Origin: Mucilaginibacter sp. KACC 22773
GTDB taxonomy: Bacteria > Bacteroidota > Bacteroidia > Sphingobacteriales > Sphingobacteriaceae
Length of the DNA: 64,000 nucleotides
Direction of reading: 5' to 3'
Assembly: GCF_028736215.1 (NCBI RefSeq)
Contig: NZ_CP117883.1
Location: 3,472,001 to 3,536,000 of the forward strand
Part shown: positions 46,986 through 56,064 of the stretch, piece by piece
How positions within the stretch are numbered: position 1 is the stretch's first letter
How the letters are laid out: the number at the start of each line of letters is the position of its first letter
Notes under the pieces: model-generated
What the model saw: only the letters and a program-made list of their open reading frames with translations
The model's database searches: none
Told to the model about the DNA's origin: nothing
Program-made: the position numbers and the translations under genes

Positions 46986-47154
46986 AATAAAGTTAAAACC
47001 GCCTACTTTTTAAAAAATGAATTTAAGTACAATGTAATAAATTATAACAATCATTTTACATAAACTTTAAATTATGTTTAGCAAAAAATTTAGCTGCAAA
47101 AACACAGACTGTTAGATAAATCGATTACATTAACTTAGATGCAGGTAGCTGACT

Positions 47155-48090
47155 ATGAAAGACGAGGAAAAACTAATTTTTAACAATCTTAAAGAGCAAT
47201 ACATCCATTTTGGATTGCCTGCGGATGGTATTGATGAAAAAACCGATTTTGCTATTCATAACCTGAAGGATGTGCATACTATCCTCCCCTATCAATCGCT
47301 CATTTTCAGGCCTAACTTTTTCTCGTTTGTATTTGTAAAAAACGGATATGGCAGGTATACAACCGATGAACTGGTGTTTGATACTGTACCCGGAACTATA
47401 TATTTTACAAATCCGGGGCATTATAAATCATATAACTGGCATAAGATAGAAGAAATATACCTGATTACGCTTAGCGAATCATTCCTGAAAGAGAATGTTC
47501 ACAAGGATATTTTTGAAGAGTTTCCGTTCCTGCTTGCCGAAACGGTTCAGCCCCGCGTTCTGTCATCAGATGCATTTTCGGAGTTTGAGCAGCTGTACCT
47601 GCTGATAAATAAGGAATATCAAAATCACAGTGCTTATCGTAACCGTATCATCGGGAACCTGTTTGTGGTATTGTTGTTAAAGATAAAGGAATACTTTTGG
47701 AAGGACTATAACCCCATTTATGAAGGCAACCGCAGTTCGCAAATTGTAAAAGAGTTTAAACGAATGCTGGAAAAACATTACCGCGACCTGGGTAATGGCT
47801 TAATTGAAAAAGCATACCGGGTACAGGATTATGCCGATGCCCAAAGCCTGCACCCTAATTACCTGAGCAACGTTATCAAAATAAAAACCGGTAAGCCCAT
47901 TGGCACCTGGATAACGGAAAAAACCATATCGGAAGCCAGGGCATTGCTGCAAAACTCAACTATAGCTATTAAGGAGATTGCCTACAGGTTGGGCTTTTCC
48001 GAGTCGACCCATTTTAGCAATTACTTTAAAAAACATACGGGTCTGTCGCCAGTCTTATTCAGGAAACAGCACATAGCCGCTACATCTTAG
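47155..48090 (+). CDS. AraC-family transcriptional regulator
   Basis: 311 residues: an N-terminal cupin-like ligand domain (about 20-170; NGYGRYTTDELVFDTVPGTI) and a C-terminal AraC double helix-turn-helix (about 205-305; VQDYADAQSLHPNYLSNVIK, IKEIAYRLGFSESTHFSNYF). It is divergent from the sigma gene and followed by two SDR genes on the same strand, the usual layout of an AraC activator of a short oxidoreductase operon. Confidence 0.92.
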   Translation: MKDEEKLIFNNLKEQYIHFGLPADGIDEKTDFAIHNLKDVHTILPYQSLIFRPNFFSFVFVKNGYGRYTTDELVFDTVPGTIYFTNPGHYKSYNWHKIEEIYLITLSESFLKENVHKDIFEEFPFLLAETVQPRVLSSDAFSEFEQLYLLINKEYQNHSAYRNRIIGNLFVVLLLKIKEYFWKDYNPIYEGNRSSQIVKEFKRMLEKHYRDLGNGLIEKAYRVQDYADAQSLHPNYLSNVIKIKTGKPIGTWITEKTISEARALLQNSTIAIKEIAYRLGFSESTHFSNYFKKHTGLSPVLFRKQHIAATS

Positions 48091-48198
48091 ATATTTATAT
48101 GTAATGCTTTAATATGTGTATCATTTGAGGTACCCTCAAACCTCACCTTTGTTATGTCGAAACAAACAAGACATCAACATAAAACAACAAAGGAAACC

Positions 48199-48939
48199 AT
48201 GAACACATTAGCAGGAAAAGTAATTTTAGTAACCGGGGCCTCAAGAGGCATTGGTGCAGCAGTAGCCCACAAACTGGCACAAGCCGGTGCAAAAGTAATT
48301 ATTAATTACGCCGGCGGATTTGAAGCAGCCGCACAAACCGTAAACTCCATTAAAGCAGCCGGTGGCGATGCTATAGCCCTGCAAGCCGATGTAAGCAAAG
48401 CCGATGAAGTAGCCGCCATGTTTGATGCCGCCATTGCACACTATGGCAAAATTGACGTATTGGTAAACAACGCCGGCATCATGATAACCAAACTCCTGAA
48501 AGATACTACCGACGAGGATTTTACCCGCCAGTTTGACATCAATGTACGCGGCACGTTTAATACTATGCGCCAGGCAGCAACCAAGCTGGCCGATAACGGC
48601 AGCATTATAAATTTCTCGTCAACTACTACCCGGGTAATGATGCCAACTTATGGTACTTATGTTGCCACCAAAGCAGCAGTTGAGCAACTAACCCGTGTAT
48701 TTAGCAAAGAGGTTGGCGCAAGGGGCATCAATGTAAACTCCGTATCTCCGGGCCCTACCAATACCGAATTGTTTACCAAGGGCAAACCACAGGAAGTAAT
48801 TGACCGGCTGGCATCACTCTCGGCCTTTAACCGTATCGGCGAGCCTGAAGATATTGCCAAAATAGTAGTATTCCTGGCCAGCGACGACGCCAAATGGATA
48901 AGTGCGCAAAACATTGGCGCAAATGGCGCGATGGCTTAA
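48199..48939 (+). CDS. SDR family oxidoreductase (first of two)
   Basis: 246 residues from ATG 48199, which has an aagga-like site 5-9 nt upstream; the upstream start at 48154 adds 15 polar residues absent from the family. Rossmann motif TGASRGIGAAVA, NNAG, and the catalytic Tyr-Lys in YGTYVATKAAVEQ, with Ser in NFSSTT. It is NAD(P)H-dependent with unknown substrate, possibly a 3-ketoacyl or sugar/aldehyde reductase. Confidence 0.92.
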   Translation: MNTLAGKVILVTGASRGIGAAVAHKLAQAGAKVIINYAGGFEAAAQTVNSIKAAGGDAIALQADVSKADEVAAMFDAAIAHYGKIDVLVNNAGIMITKLLKDTTDEDFTRQFDINVRGTFNTMRQAATKLADNGSIINFSSTTTRVMMPTYGTYVATKAAVEQLTRVFSKEVGARGINVNSVSPGPTNTELFTKGKPQEVIDRLASLSAFNRIGEPEDIAKIVVFLASDDAKWISAQNIGANGAMA

Positions 48940-49005
48940 AGCAGAGTTAAGAGGTTAGAATCGAGAATTAAAGACAAAAATATCAAATAGCAAAACATAG
49001 AAATC

Positions 49006-49758
49006 ATGAACTCATTAAATAATAAGGTAGCATTAATAACAGGATCGGCACGTGGATTAGGTAAGGCGATAGCTGAGCGCTACGCGGCGTTAGGGGCCGA
49101 TATTGTAATCAATTATTCGCGGGATAAGGCATCGGCAGAAGAAGTGGTTAGTAATATAGCCGCCATGGGCGCAAAGGTTATAGCTGTACAAGCCGATGTA
49201 AGCAAAGTGGCTGATATTGAAAGATTGTTTGCCGAAGCTAAAAAGGCATTCGGTAAAATAGATATTGTAGTGGCCAACGCAGGTATCGAGCTTGTAGAAA
49301 CTCCGGTAGTTGATTTTACCGAAGAACAGTTTGACAGGGTATTTTCCATTAACACTAAAGGAACTTACTTTACAATGCAACAGGCAGCCAAAAATGTAGA
49401 GGATAACGGCCGTATCATTTACATAGCATCCAGCACAACATCATTTCCGGTGCCAGGGATGGCTGTTTATGGCGGCAGCAAAACAACGCCACGTTACCTG
49501 GTTGATATATTATCAAAAGAGATAGGTCATAAAGGAATTACTGTAAACTCTATTATCCCTTTTGCGGTTGATCATTCAGGGATATTTGCCGAAGCCGGTA
49601 GTTATCCTGAATTAAGGAAACAATTGCTTGATAGCTGCCCGATGGGCCGCCTGGCCGAAGTTGAAGATGTGGCCAACGCTGCCGAATTTTTTGCAAGCGA
49701 TCTGTCGTCATTTGTTAATGGACAGCACCTGCTGGTAAATGGCGGCGCAACAAATTAA
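49006..49758 (+). CDS. SDR family oxidoreductase (second of two)
   Basis: 250 residues, paralogue of the gene 66 bp upstream. TGSARGLGKAIAE, VVANAGIE, YIASSTTSF and YGGSKTTPRYLVD with the YxxxK pair. The N-terminus ALITGSARGLGK fits the start at 49006. The two share an operon-like position downstream of the AraC gene. They differ around the active site (TK versus GGSK), so may act on different substrates or form a heteromer; that is speculative. Confidence 0.92.
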   Translation: MNSLNNKVALITGSARGLGKAIAERYAALGADIVINYSRDKASAEEVVSNIAAMGAKVIAVQADVSKVADIERLFAEAKKAFGKIDIVVANAGIELVETPVVDFTEEQFDRVFSINTKGTYFTMQQAAKNVEDNGRIIYIASSTTSFPVPGMAVYGGSKTTPRYLVDILSKEIGHKGITVNSIIPFAVDHSGIFAEAGSYPELRKQLLDSCPMGRLAEVEDVANAAEFFASDLSSFVNGQHLLVNGGATN

Positions 49759-49780
49759 TAAAGCCGCCGCCCATATCGTA

Positions 49781-49996
49781 AAAAAACTCCGCCTGGTAAT
49801 CAGGAGGGCACTGAAAAAGGTCTTAAGACTTAAAAGAGGATTTAGATAAGTAAAATGGACGCCTTGAGAATCGTCCATACGAAAACACCCTCCACCACCG
49901 CCAAAGAAAAAGGGGCTGTTTTCAATATCGAAAACAGCCCCTTTTAATAAATAGCCACTTTTTCAGTGCCCTCGTAATCAGAGGGCGGAGTTTTTT
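49781..49996. repeat. 216-bp highly structured palindromic element
   Basis: Outer arms 49781-49793/49984-49996 (13 bp) and 49804-49819/49958-49973 (16 bp) are perfect complements. The 10-nt segments between them both contain gtaatcag in the same orientation, within small cctg/cagg and cctc/gagg hairpins. Inside are a palindrome gtcttaagac, a 7-bp hairpin (atggacg/cgtccat) and a 16-bp terminator hairpin. It fills most of the gap between two convergent genes. Confidence 0.85.
49908..49945. terminator. Bidirectional terminator hairpin inside the palindromic element
   Basis: aaaaggggctgttttc and gaaaacagcccctttt form a perfect 16-bp stem with a 6-nt loop and T-rich ends on both strands. It would end the SDR operon and the convergent small gene. 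Confidence 0.85.
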
Positions 49997-50022
49997 ATTG
50001 AATGATATTTTGTTTTAATTAT

Positions 50023-50334
50023 TTAAGAAGCGTTCGCCAGCTTATAGCCAGGCTCGGCAGTTAATGTACGCTTTACAATTGGAATAGCAGGTTCCTGGTA
50101 TTTACCCTTAAGTTTTTTAAATATCTGGAAGCTGAAAGCATCCTGCATTGGTAAATTCCATTTGGCAATGGACGCAGGGCGTAGTTGCAAACTATCAGTT
50201 GGCACCCTCAAGTTCATATGATTGATGTGTGTAAGACCGGTAGTTTTGTCGGTATCATATATCACAAATGTATCAATCTTATTGCCGTCAGGATCGGTAT
50301 AGATCACAGATTCATGTTCGTTAAAAGTTTTCAT
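50023..50334 (-). CDS. Small protein of unknown function
   Basis: 103 residues from ATG 50334; the longer frame to 50373 starts with MFFSCYHFISINY, unlike the soluble rest. The sequence KTFNEHESVIYTDPDGNKID, FVIYDTDKTTGLTHINHMNL and LKGKYQEPAIPIVKRTLTAE looks like a compact cytoplasmic beta-rich protein. I do not recognise a family. It is convergent with the SDR genes through the palindromic element. Confidence 0.65.
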   Translation of the reverse strand: MKTFNEHESVIYTDPDGNKIDTFVIYDTDKTTGLTHINHMNLRVPTDSLQLRPASIAKWNLPMQDAFSFQIFKKLKGKYQEPAIPIVKRTLTAEPGYKLANAS

Positions 50335-50477
50335 ATAGTTAATAGATATAAAATGATAACAAGAAAAAAACATAAAGGTTTCATAACTATAAATTAATCT
50401 AAATAAATTAATAAGAAAAATAACTGGGAAGAATTTGACGATATTTAACTAATCCGCCCTAAATACCGCCTGCAAAA

Positions 50478-50506
50478 TTGTAGGGCGGAGAATTCTGCTA
50501 TTTTTG
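50478..50506 (+). promoter_or_regulatory. Promoter of the SGNH hydrolase gene
   Basis: tatttttg (50499-50506) matches TAnnTTTG; TTG (50478-50480) lies 18 nt upstream. It overlaps the TTG at 50504, so translation must begin at the ATG at 50528. Confidence 0.5.
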
Positions 50507-50527
50507 TTTGAACCAAAAAAACCAATT

Positions 50528-51241
50528 ATGAAACGCACTTTTTTCCTGGCTTTATCCTTGTGTTTTGCTGTAAATCTGTATGGCCAGCAAAGCATACCCG
50601 ATACGGCAAAAGAAGATTTTAAAGATGATTGGGCTGCCCTATCGCACTATAAAAAAGAAAACCAGCAGATAGGCGAACCTAAGCCCGGCGAAAAGCGCGT
50701 GGTGTTTTTAGGCAGTTCGATATTTGAGTTCTGGAAAGCCAGGGTACCCGAATTCTTTGCCGGCCGTCCATATCTCGACCGCGGTATTTCCGGACAGATT
50801 TCGCCGCAGTTGTTAATCCGTTTCAGGCAGGATGTAATTGATTTGAAAGCCAAAGCGGTTATTATACTGGCCGGCAGCAACGATATTGCCGCCAATACCG
50901 GGCATGTGAGTAACCAAACTATCATGGATAATGTACGTTCGATGGCCGAATTAGCTAAGCTGCATGGTATCAAAGTAATCCTTTGTCAATACCTCCCGGT
51001 ATTTGATTATCCATGGCGTAAAGGCCTTAAGCCGGCCGATAAGATCATCAGCTTAAATAACGAAATTAAGGCGTATGCCGAAGCTAATAACTTTACCTTG
51101 CTCGACTACTTTTCGCCACTGGCTGATGAGCGCAATGGGCAAAAAGCCGAATTAACAACCGATGGTGTACATCCCAATGCAGCAGGTTATAAAATTATGG
51201 CAAAGGTTACCGAAGAAGCTATAGCCAAAGCATTAAAATAA
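50528..51241 (+). CDS. SGNH/GDSL-type secreted hydrolase
   Basis: 237 residues with signal peptide ending LYGQQ. SGNH blocks are VFLGSSIFEFW (catalytic Ser), GISGQI, AGSNDIAANTG and DGVHPNAAGYKIM (Asp and His). Family members are esterases, lipases or acetylhydrolases; this one resembles the PAF-acetylhydrolase-like branch. Substrate is unknown. It is a single gene with its own promoter and a hairpin terminator 50 nt after the stop. Confidence 0.9.
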   Translation: MKRTFFLALSLCFAVNLYGQQSIPDTAKEDFKDDWAALSHYKKENQQIGEPKPGEKRVVFLGSSIFEFWKARVPEFFAGRPYLDRGISGQISPQLLIRFRQDVIDLKAKAVIILAGSNDIAANTGHVSNQTIMDNVRSMAELAKLHGIKVILCQYLPVFDYPWRKGLKPADKIISLNNEIKAYAEANNFTLLDYFSPLADERNGQKAELTTDGVHPNAAGYKIMAKVTEEAIAKALK

Positions 51242-51291
51242 ACACTTGTTTTATAGCGGCTTGCAAATATAAACGGTTTTATGTAGCTTAG

Positions 51292-51319
51292 AACAACCGG
51301 TAGTACAACCGGTTGTTTT
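51292..51319 (+). terminator. Terminator of the SGNH hydrolase gene
   Basis: aacaaccgg (51292-51300) and ccggttgtt (51309-51317) form a 9-bp stem with an 8-nt loop, followed by tttt. Confidence 0.75.
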
Positions 51320-51354
51320 AAATACATTGCAGCTTACCCTTAAAACATCACATC

Positions 51355-51873
51355 ATGCCTAATCACCTATCTCCACTCGGAATTTTCCACACTGCTATCA
51401 GTATTCTCGCCGTACTTGTTGCCCTTTATGCCTTGTTTCGCCAGGGAAAAATCGATCCTAAAAGCGGTCCGGGTAAATTGTATATCATTTTCACAATCAT
51501 CGGTTGCCTTACAGCTTTGCCCATCATGAAAACCGGGCACTTTACTGCGGGCCATGCCCTGGCTGTTATCGTTTTAGCAGTTTTACCTTTAGGCATTTAC
51601 GCCAAATCAATTAGCTTTTTGGGGAAATCGGCCGAATACGTACAGGTTTTCATCATGTCGCTCACCCTATTTTTTTCCATGATACCGGCAACTATCGAAA
51701 CCTTAACCAGGTTACCCATCAGTCATCCGCTGGCCGCAGATCCTAATGATCCTGTAGCTAAAATGGGCTTGATGGCGCTTGTTGCCGCATTTGTAATCGG
51801 CGTTTTGTATCAGCTATTGAAGATCCGATCGAAACGAAAAGCAGCCGGAACGCCCGATGTTAACTTAAGCTGA
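51355..51873 (+). CDS. Integral membrane protein of unknown function
   Basis: 172 residues with about five membrane helices (near 8-27, 41-57, 67-83, 95-112 and 137-156). A conserved-looking polar block KTGHFTAGHALA sits between helices 2 and 3 and could face a ligand or cofactor. No family was identified with confidence. It starts 114 bp after the SGNH gene but beyond its terminator, so it is probably separate. Confidence 0.75.
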   Translation: MPNHLSPLGIFHTAISILAVLVALYALFRQGKIDPKSGPGKLYIIFTIIGCLTALPIMKTGHFTAGHALAVIVLAVLPLGIYAKSISFLGKSAEYVQVFIMSLTLFFSMIPATIETLTRLPISHPLAADPNDPVAKMGLMALVAAFVIGVLYQLLKIRSKRKAAGTPDVNLS

Positions 51874-51882
51874 TAGCGCAAT

Positions 51883-52095
51883 TTACGCTTGCCTAAACGC
51901 AATATTCCTTTCGGCCATTAATGCTTTAAGTATTTGAAGGCCTTTTTTGCCTGTACCATGTAGTTTCATAAAATCAGCTTCGTGCCACGCAGATAACTGG
52001 TTTATATCCGTTATTCCGGCGTTGGCTAAGGCGCGCCGTGCCGGGTTCGAAAGTTTATGCAATGGATTGTCGTTGTTATTGTCTTTCATCTTCAC
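51883..52095 (-). CDS. Small helix-hairpin-helix/RpoA-CTD-like protein
   Basis: 70 residues: a short polar N-terminus and LSNPARRALANAGITDINQL, then LHGTGKKGLQILKALMAE. This resembles the DNA-binding C-terminal domain of RNA polymerase alpha, without the rest of that subunit. A DNA-contacting helix-hairpin-helix is likely. Function is unknown. It is convergent with the membrane-protein gene (9 bp between stops). Confidence 0.7.
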   Translation of the reverse strand: MKMKDNNNDNPLHKLSNPARRALANAGITDINQLSAWHEADFMKLHGTGKKGLQILKALMAERNIAFRQA

Positions 52096-52203
52096 CAGGT
52101 TTATGATTCAAATTTAACACCTATATCCCTTTATCATGCGGTACCGGCGCGACAAATTATCGGGCAGGTTGCGACTATCCGAAATTAATACTCATATTGT
52201 AAC

Positions 52204-52812
52204 ATGAAAAAATACTACCTGTTAGTGTTCCTGTTTTTTGCCGGCTTAATAGGCTCGGGCATATACGCGCATGACTATTTCACCTGGATATTAGAAGTTT
52301 TTCCGGCAATTTTAGGTTTCATTGCCCTGGTTTTAACATTCAACAAATTCAGGTTCAGTTATTTTACTTACATTATGATACTGGCACATTGTTATGTATT
52401 ATTTATAGGAGGCCATTATACATATGCGCTGGTGCCGTTGTTTGATTGGGTAAAAGAGTTTTTTCACCAGGCACGTAATAACTACGATAAAGTTGGCCAT
52501 TTTACCCAGGGCTTTGTACCTGCCCTGATAACCCGCGAATTATTCATCAGGAAAAATATTATCCAAAAACGCTGCTGGCTGGCCGTACTGACGGTTTGCG
52601 TTTGTACCACTATCAGTGTGTTATATGAGTTTTTAGAGTGGTTTGTATCCGTGGCTTCAGGCTCATCCGGCGATTCATTTTTAGGCACCCAGGGCGATAT
52701 CTGGGATACGCAATCAGATATGTTGTTCGCCATGATAGGCGCAACCTGCATGGTTATATTTTTTGCAAAGTTACAGGATAGGCAAATAAGGGATTTAGGG
52801 CCGGCGAAATAA
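52204..52812 (+). CDS. DUF2238 family membrane protein (YjdF-like)
   Basis: 202 residues with about six membrane helices. YDKVGHFTQGFVPALITREL and EFLEWFVSVASGSSGDSFLG, then GDIWDTQSDMLFAMIGAT, are the conserved blocks of DUF2238/YjdF. The role of the family is unknown. It is a single gene. Confidence 0.85.
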   Translation: MKKYYLLVFLFFAGLIGSGIYAHDYFTWILEVFPAILGFIALVLTFNKFRFSYFTYIMILAHCYVLFIGGHYTYALVPLFDWVKEFFHQARNNYDKVGHFTQGFVPALITRELFIRKNIIQKRCWLAVLTVCVCTTISVLYEFLEWFVSVASGSSGDSFLGTQGDIWDTQSDMLFAMIGATCMVIFFAKLQDRQIRDLGPAK

Positions 52813-52932
52813 CGTCAGATACAGTTTATTTAATATTTACAATTTGCCGATAACTGCCATCAACGGGGCCACCAGATACAGGCCGCTTAACATTTTCCGG
52901 TTTACAAAACAAAAAAAATAATTAACTATTAG

Positions 52933-53298
52933 CTAAGCTGCGCGTTTCAAATAATGGTCAACCAGGCGGGTAAGATCGGCCAGTTCAAATGGTTTACTCA
53001 ACCAGGCGTCGGCACCGCATGCCTTAGCAATATCGGCCAAATCAGGATAACCGGAAATCAATATTACAGGTATATGATAGGTTAACGGATGTTTTTTGAT
53101 AGCAACGCAAAGTTCGCTCCCAAAGCCATCTTTAAGCTTATAATCAACCAACACCATATCTGGCATGTGTAATATAACCCCTTTTATTGAGTTTTTATCC
53201 AACGAAGCAACGGTACGGTAGCCCTCATCATGCAGGATCATCTGTATCGCGTCAGACAGATCTGCATCGTCTTCAACAACAAATATTTTTTTACTCAT
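52933..53298 (-). CDS. Single-domain response regulator
   Basis: 121 residues from ATG 53298; the upstream frame to 53322 is less likely. It is a receiver domain only: acidic pocket EDD (9-11), phospho-acceptor D52 (VLVDYKLKDG), conserved Ser/Thr (LISGYP) and Lys (WLSKPFEL). It has no output domain, so it acts by protein contact or as a phosphate shuttle. No kinase gene is adjacent; it is an orphan. Confidence 0.9.
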   Translation of the reverse strand: MSKKIFVVEDDADLSDAIQMILHDEGYRTVASLDKNSIKGVILHMPDMVLVDYKLKDGFGSELCVAIKKHPLTYHIPVILISGYPDLADIAKACGADAWLSKPFELADLTRLVDHYLKRAA

Positions 53299-53513
53299 AG
53301 GTTTATTATAATAGATATACAAAGCTACATAAGTTAATTTACAACCATCAATTATAAATTAACAATTTTAAACCCAAAGCAACCAATGTGTTCATTTTTT
53401 TACAATGTGGTTATCAGTTACCAAGTAATAAAAAAAAATAACGATCAAACAAATCCAACGCTTTTTCCTTAAATAGCTGATAATTTAAGTTTTTGATAAG
53501 TACCTCATCCCCT

Positions 53514-55661
53514 ATGAAAATAACAACATACCCTGGTAAATCATTCCCACTTGGCGCAACATGGGATGGTAAGGGCGTAAACTTTACACTATACTCCGAG
53601 AACGCTACCGGCGTTGACCTTTGTTTGTTTCACAGCCCCGAAGATGAAGTAGAAACAGAAAGGATCCCGGTTACCGAATATTCCGAACTCATCTGGCATA
53701 TCTATATTCCCGGTTTAAAACCCGGTCAGCTTTACGGTTACCGTGTAAGCGGCCCCTATGATCCCGAGAACGGCCATCGGTTTAACCCCAACAAGCTTTT
53801 GCTTGATCCTTACGCTAAAGCCATATCGGGTACCATTAACTGGGACGATTCCCTTTTTGGCTACCAAATAGGCAGCGATGAAAAAGATTTGAGTTTTAGT
53901 GAAACCGATAACGCGGCCTTTGTACCCAAATCGGTGGTTGTTGATCATAATTTTGATTGGGAGGGCGATGCTGCTCCTTGTATCGAGTACTTTAACTCGG
54001 TGATATATGAAGCCCACGTTAAAGGTTTCACCAATATGCATCCCGATATTCCGAAAGAGATAAGGGGCACTTATGCCGCCATCGGTCATCCGGTAACTAT
54101 CAAATATTTAAAAGCGCTTGGCATAACCGCTATCGAACTGATGCCTATCCATCATTTTTTAAATGACAGGCACCTGGTTGAAAAAGGCTTAACCAACTAT
54201 TGGGGCTATAATACCATCGGCTTTTTTGCGCCCGATGCCCGTTACTCATCAAGCGGTGTGCTCGGCGAGCAGGTAACCGAATTTAAAACCATGGTAAAAG
54301 AGCTGCATAAGGCAGGCATTGAAGTGATACTTGACGTAGTGTATAACCATACCGGCGAAGGCAGCGAGATGGGGCCTACCCTATCGTTCCGCGGCATTGA
54401 TAATTGTTGTTACTATCGCCTGACCGAGGATAACCGGTATTATATGGATTATACAGGCACAGGGAACACGCTAAACGCCAATTTGCCCAACGTATTACGC
54501 CTGATGATGGATAGCCTGCGTTACTGGATATTGGAAATGCACGTTGACGGTTTCAGGTTTGACCTCGCCGCTACGCTGGCGCGCGAACTGCACGAGGTAA
54601 ACCGGCTAAGCGCTTTTTTTGATATTATTCACCAGGACCCCTGTATATCGCAGGTAAAATTGATTGCCGAACCGTGGGATATTGGCGAAGGCGGCTACCA
54701 GGTAGGCAAGTTTCCGCCGGGATGGGCCGAATGGAACGGCAAATATCGCGACAGCATCCGTGATTTCTGGAGCGGTACCGAAAGCTCATTGGCCGAGTTT
54801 GGCGACAGGATTACCGGCAGTTCCGATCTTTACAAATCATACCGCAGGCCAACAGCCAGCATCAACTTTGTAACCGCCCATGATGGCTTTACCCTGAACG
54901 ACCTGGTAACCTACAACGAAAAACATAACGAAGCCAACGGAGAAGATAACAACGATGGCGAAAGCCACAACCGCTCCTGGAACTGCGGTGTTGAAGGCCC
55001 AACTAACGATGAAGCCATTAATGAATTGCGCGAAAAACAAAAACGAAATTTCCTGACAACCCTGTTCCTATCGCAAGGAGTACCGATGCTTGTTGCCGGC
55101 GATGAGATGAGCCGCACCCAAAATGGCAACAACAATACTTATTGCCAGGACAACGAATTATCCTGGATCAACTGGGACACAATGGATAAAGATCTGATGG
55201 GCTTTACGAGCAGGCTGATTAAATTGCGAAAAGAACATGCGGCATTTTCACGCAAGAACTGGTTTAAGGGCGAAGTAGAAAAAAAAAGCGGTGTAGCCGA
55301 TATCGCCTGGTTTTTACCGGGTGGATCGGAAATGAGCGAAGATAACTGGAACCATGATTTTGCAAAATCAGTTGCTGTTTTTTTGAACGGATTAGGGTTA
55401 CATAGCGTTAACGCTGAAGGTAATAAGATAATAGACGATAGCTTTTACATTATCTTTAACGCCCATAGTGAACCATTAAACTACAAACTGCCAACTGCCG
55501 AATATGCGGCCAGCTGGGAGCTTTTGATTGACACAGATAAAAAAGCAAACGAGAAAGTAAAGGGAGTATTTAAAGCAGAAGAAACGATACAGGTTGAAGG
55601 GCGGTCGGTTGTACTGCTTCAGCATCAATTGATCCATAATGGCGAAACAAAACATAACTGA
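53514..55661 (+). CDS. glgX: Glycogen debranching enzyme GlgX
   Basis: 715 residues from ATG 53514; a TTG at 53493 is less likely. N-terminal CBM48 (about 1-110; FPLGATWDGKGVNFTLYSEN) precedes a GH13 barrel with nucleophile D350 (DGFRFDLAA), acid/base E386 (LIAEPWDIG) and D457 (TAHDGFTLND). It cleaves alpha-1,6 branches of glycogen or limit dextrins in the cytoplasm. No other glycogen gene is visible in the window. Confidence 0.94.
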   Translation: MKITTYPGKSFPLGATWDGKGVNFTLYSENATGVDLCLFHSPEDEVETERIPVTEYSELIWHIYIPGLKPGQLYGYRVSGPYDPENGHRFNPNKLLLDPYAKAISGTINWDDSLFGYQIGSDEKDLSFSETDNAAFVPKSVVVDHNFDWEGDAAPCIEYFNSVIYEAHVKGFTNMHPDIPKEIRGTYAAIGHPVTIKYLKALGITAIELMPIHHFLNDRHLVEKGLTNYWGYNTIGFFAPDARYSSSGVLGEQVTEFKTMVKELHKAGIEVILDVVYNHTGEGSEMGPTLSFRGIDNCCYYRLTEDNRYYMDYTGTGNTLNANLPNVLRLMMDSLRYWILEMHVDGFRFDLAATLARELHEVNRLSAFFDIIHQDPCISQVKLIAEPWDIGEGGYQVGKFPPGWAEWNGKYRDSIRDFWSGTESSLAEFGDRITGSSDLYKSYRRPTASINFVTAHDGFTLNDLVTYNEKHNEANGEDNNDGESHNRSWNCGVEGPTNDEAINELREKQKRNFLTTLFLSQGVPMLVAGDEMSRTQNGNNNTYCQDNELSWINWDTMDKDLMGFTSRLIKLRKEHAAFSRKNWFKGEVEKKSGVADIAWFLPGGSEMSEDNWNHDFAKSVAVFLNGLGLHSVNAEGNKIIDDSFYIIFNAHSEPLNYKLPTAEYAASWELLIDTDKKANEKVKGVFKAEETIQVEGRSVVLLQHQLIHNGETKHN

Positions 55662-55830
55662 CAGAATATGATGCATTAATTTAACAACAAAGGGTTTTAA
55701 AACAAAAAGGGGTGAATGTGAAATGCTAACTAAGTTTTACTAAAAAACACAATATTGATGTTAGTCATTTTTAGCCCTTTAATGCAAATCATTTAACAGT
55801 GTACAGAACGCCGGAGGGTAAGAGGCAAAA

Positions 55831-55861
55831 AGCCGGATGAAAAATAAATCTTCATCCGGCT
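55831..55861 (-). terminator. Hairpin terminator, strongest on the minus strand
   Basis: agccggatgaa (55831-55841) and ttcatccggct (55851-55861) form an 11-bp stem. On the minus strand it is followed by a T-run, so it would terminate the TetR transcript; on the plus strand it may also end glgX. I see no gene in the rest of 55662-56064. That stretch also has a small palindrome ggtattatacc near 56030. Confidence 0.65.
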
Positions 55862-56064
55862 AAATCACTCTAAAACAATCACCTCTTATTAAATAGGAAG
55901 TTATAAACAATTAATAGATAGATGCTTTTACAAAGCCTATTAATTGAATGTTTAAACAAAGGTATCTATAATATACAGATTGTGTGGAGCAACGGATTCA
56001 TTTTTACGGGATACTGACATATATACTAACCGGTATTATACCAATCGGTACTTAACCTATAGTG

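Noticed and set aside
50504..50528. Upstream TTG start of the SGNH hydrolase
   Set aside because: Overlaps the -7 promoter box and adds residues before the signal peptide.
56026..56052. ggtattatacc palindrome as TetR operator
   Set aside because: It lies downstream of the tetR stop, not in its promoter, and no second copy was seen near 56686-56857.
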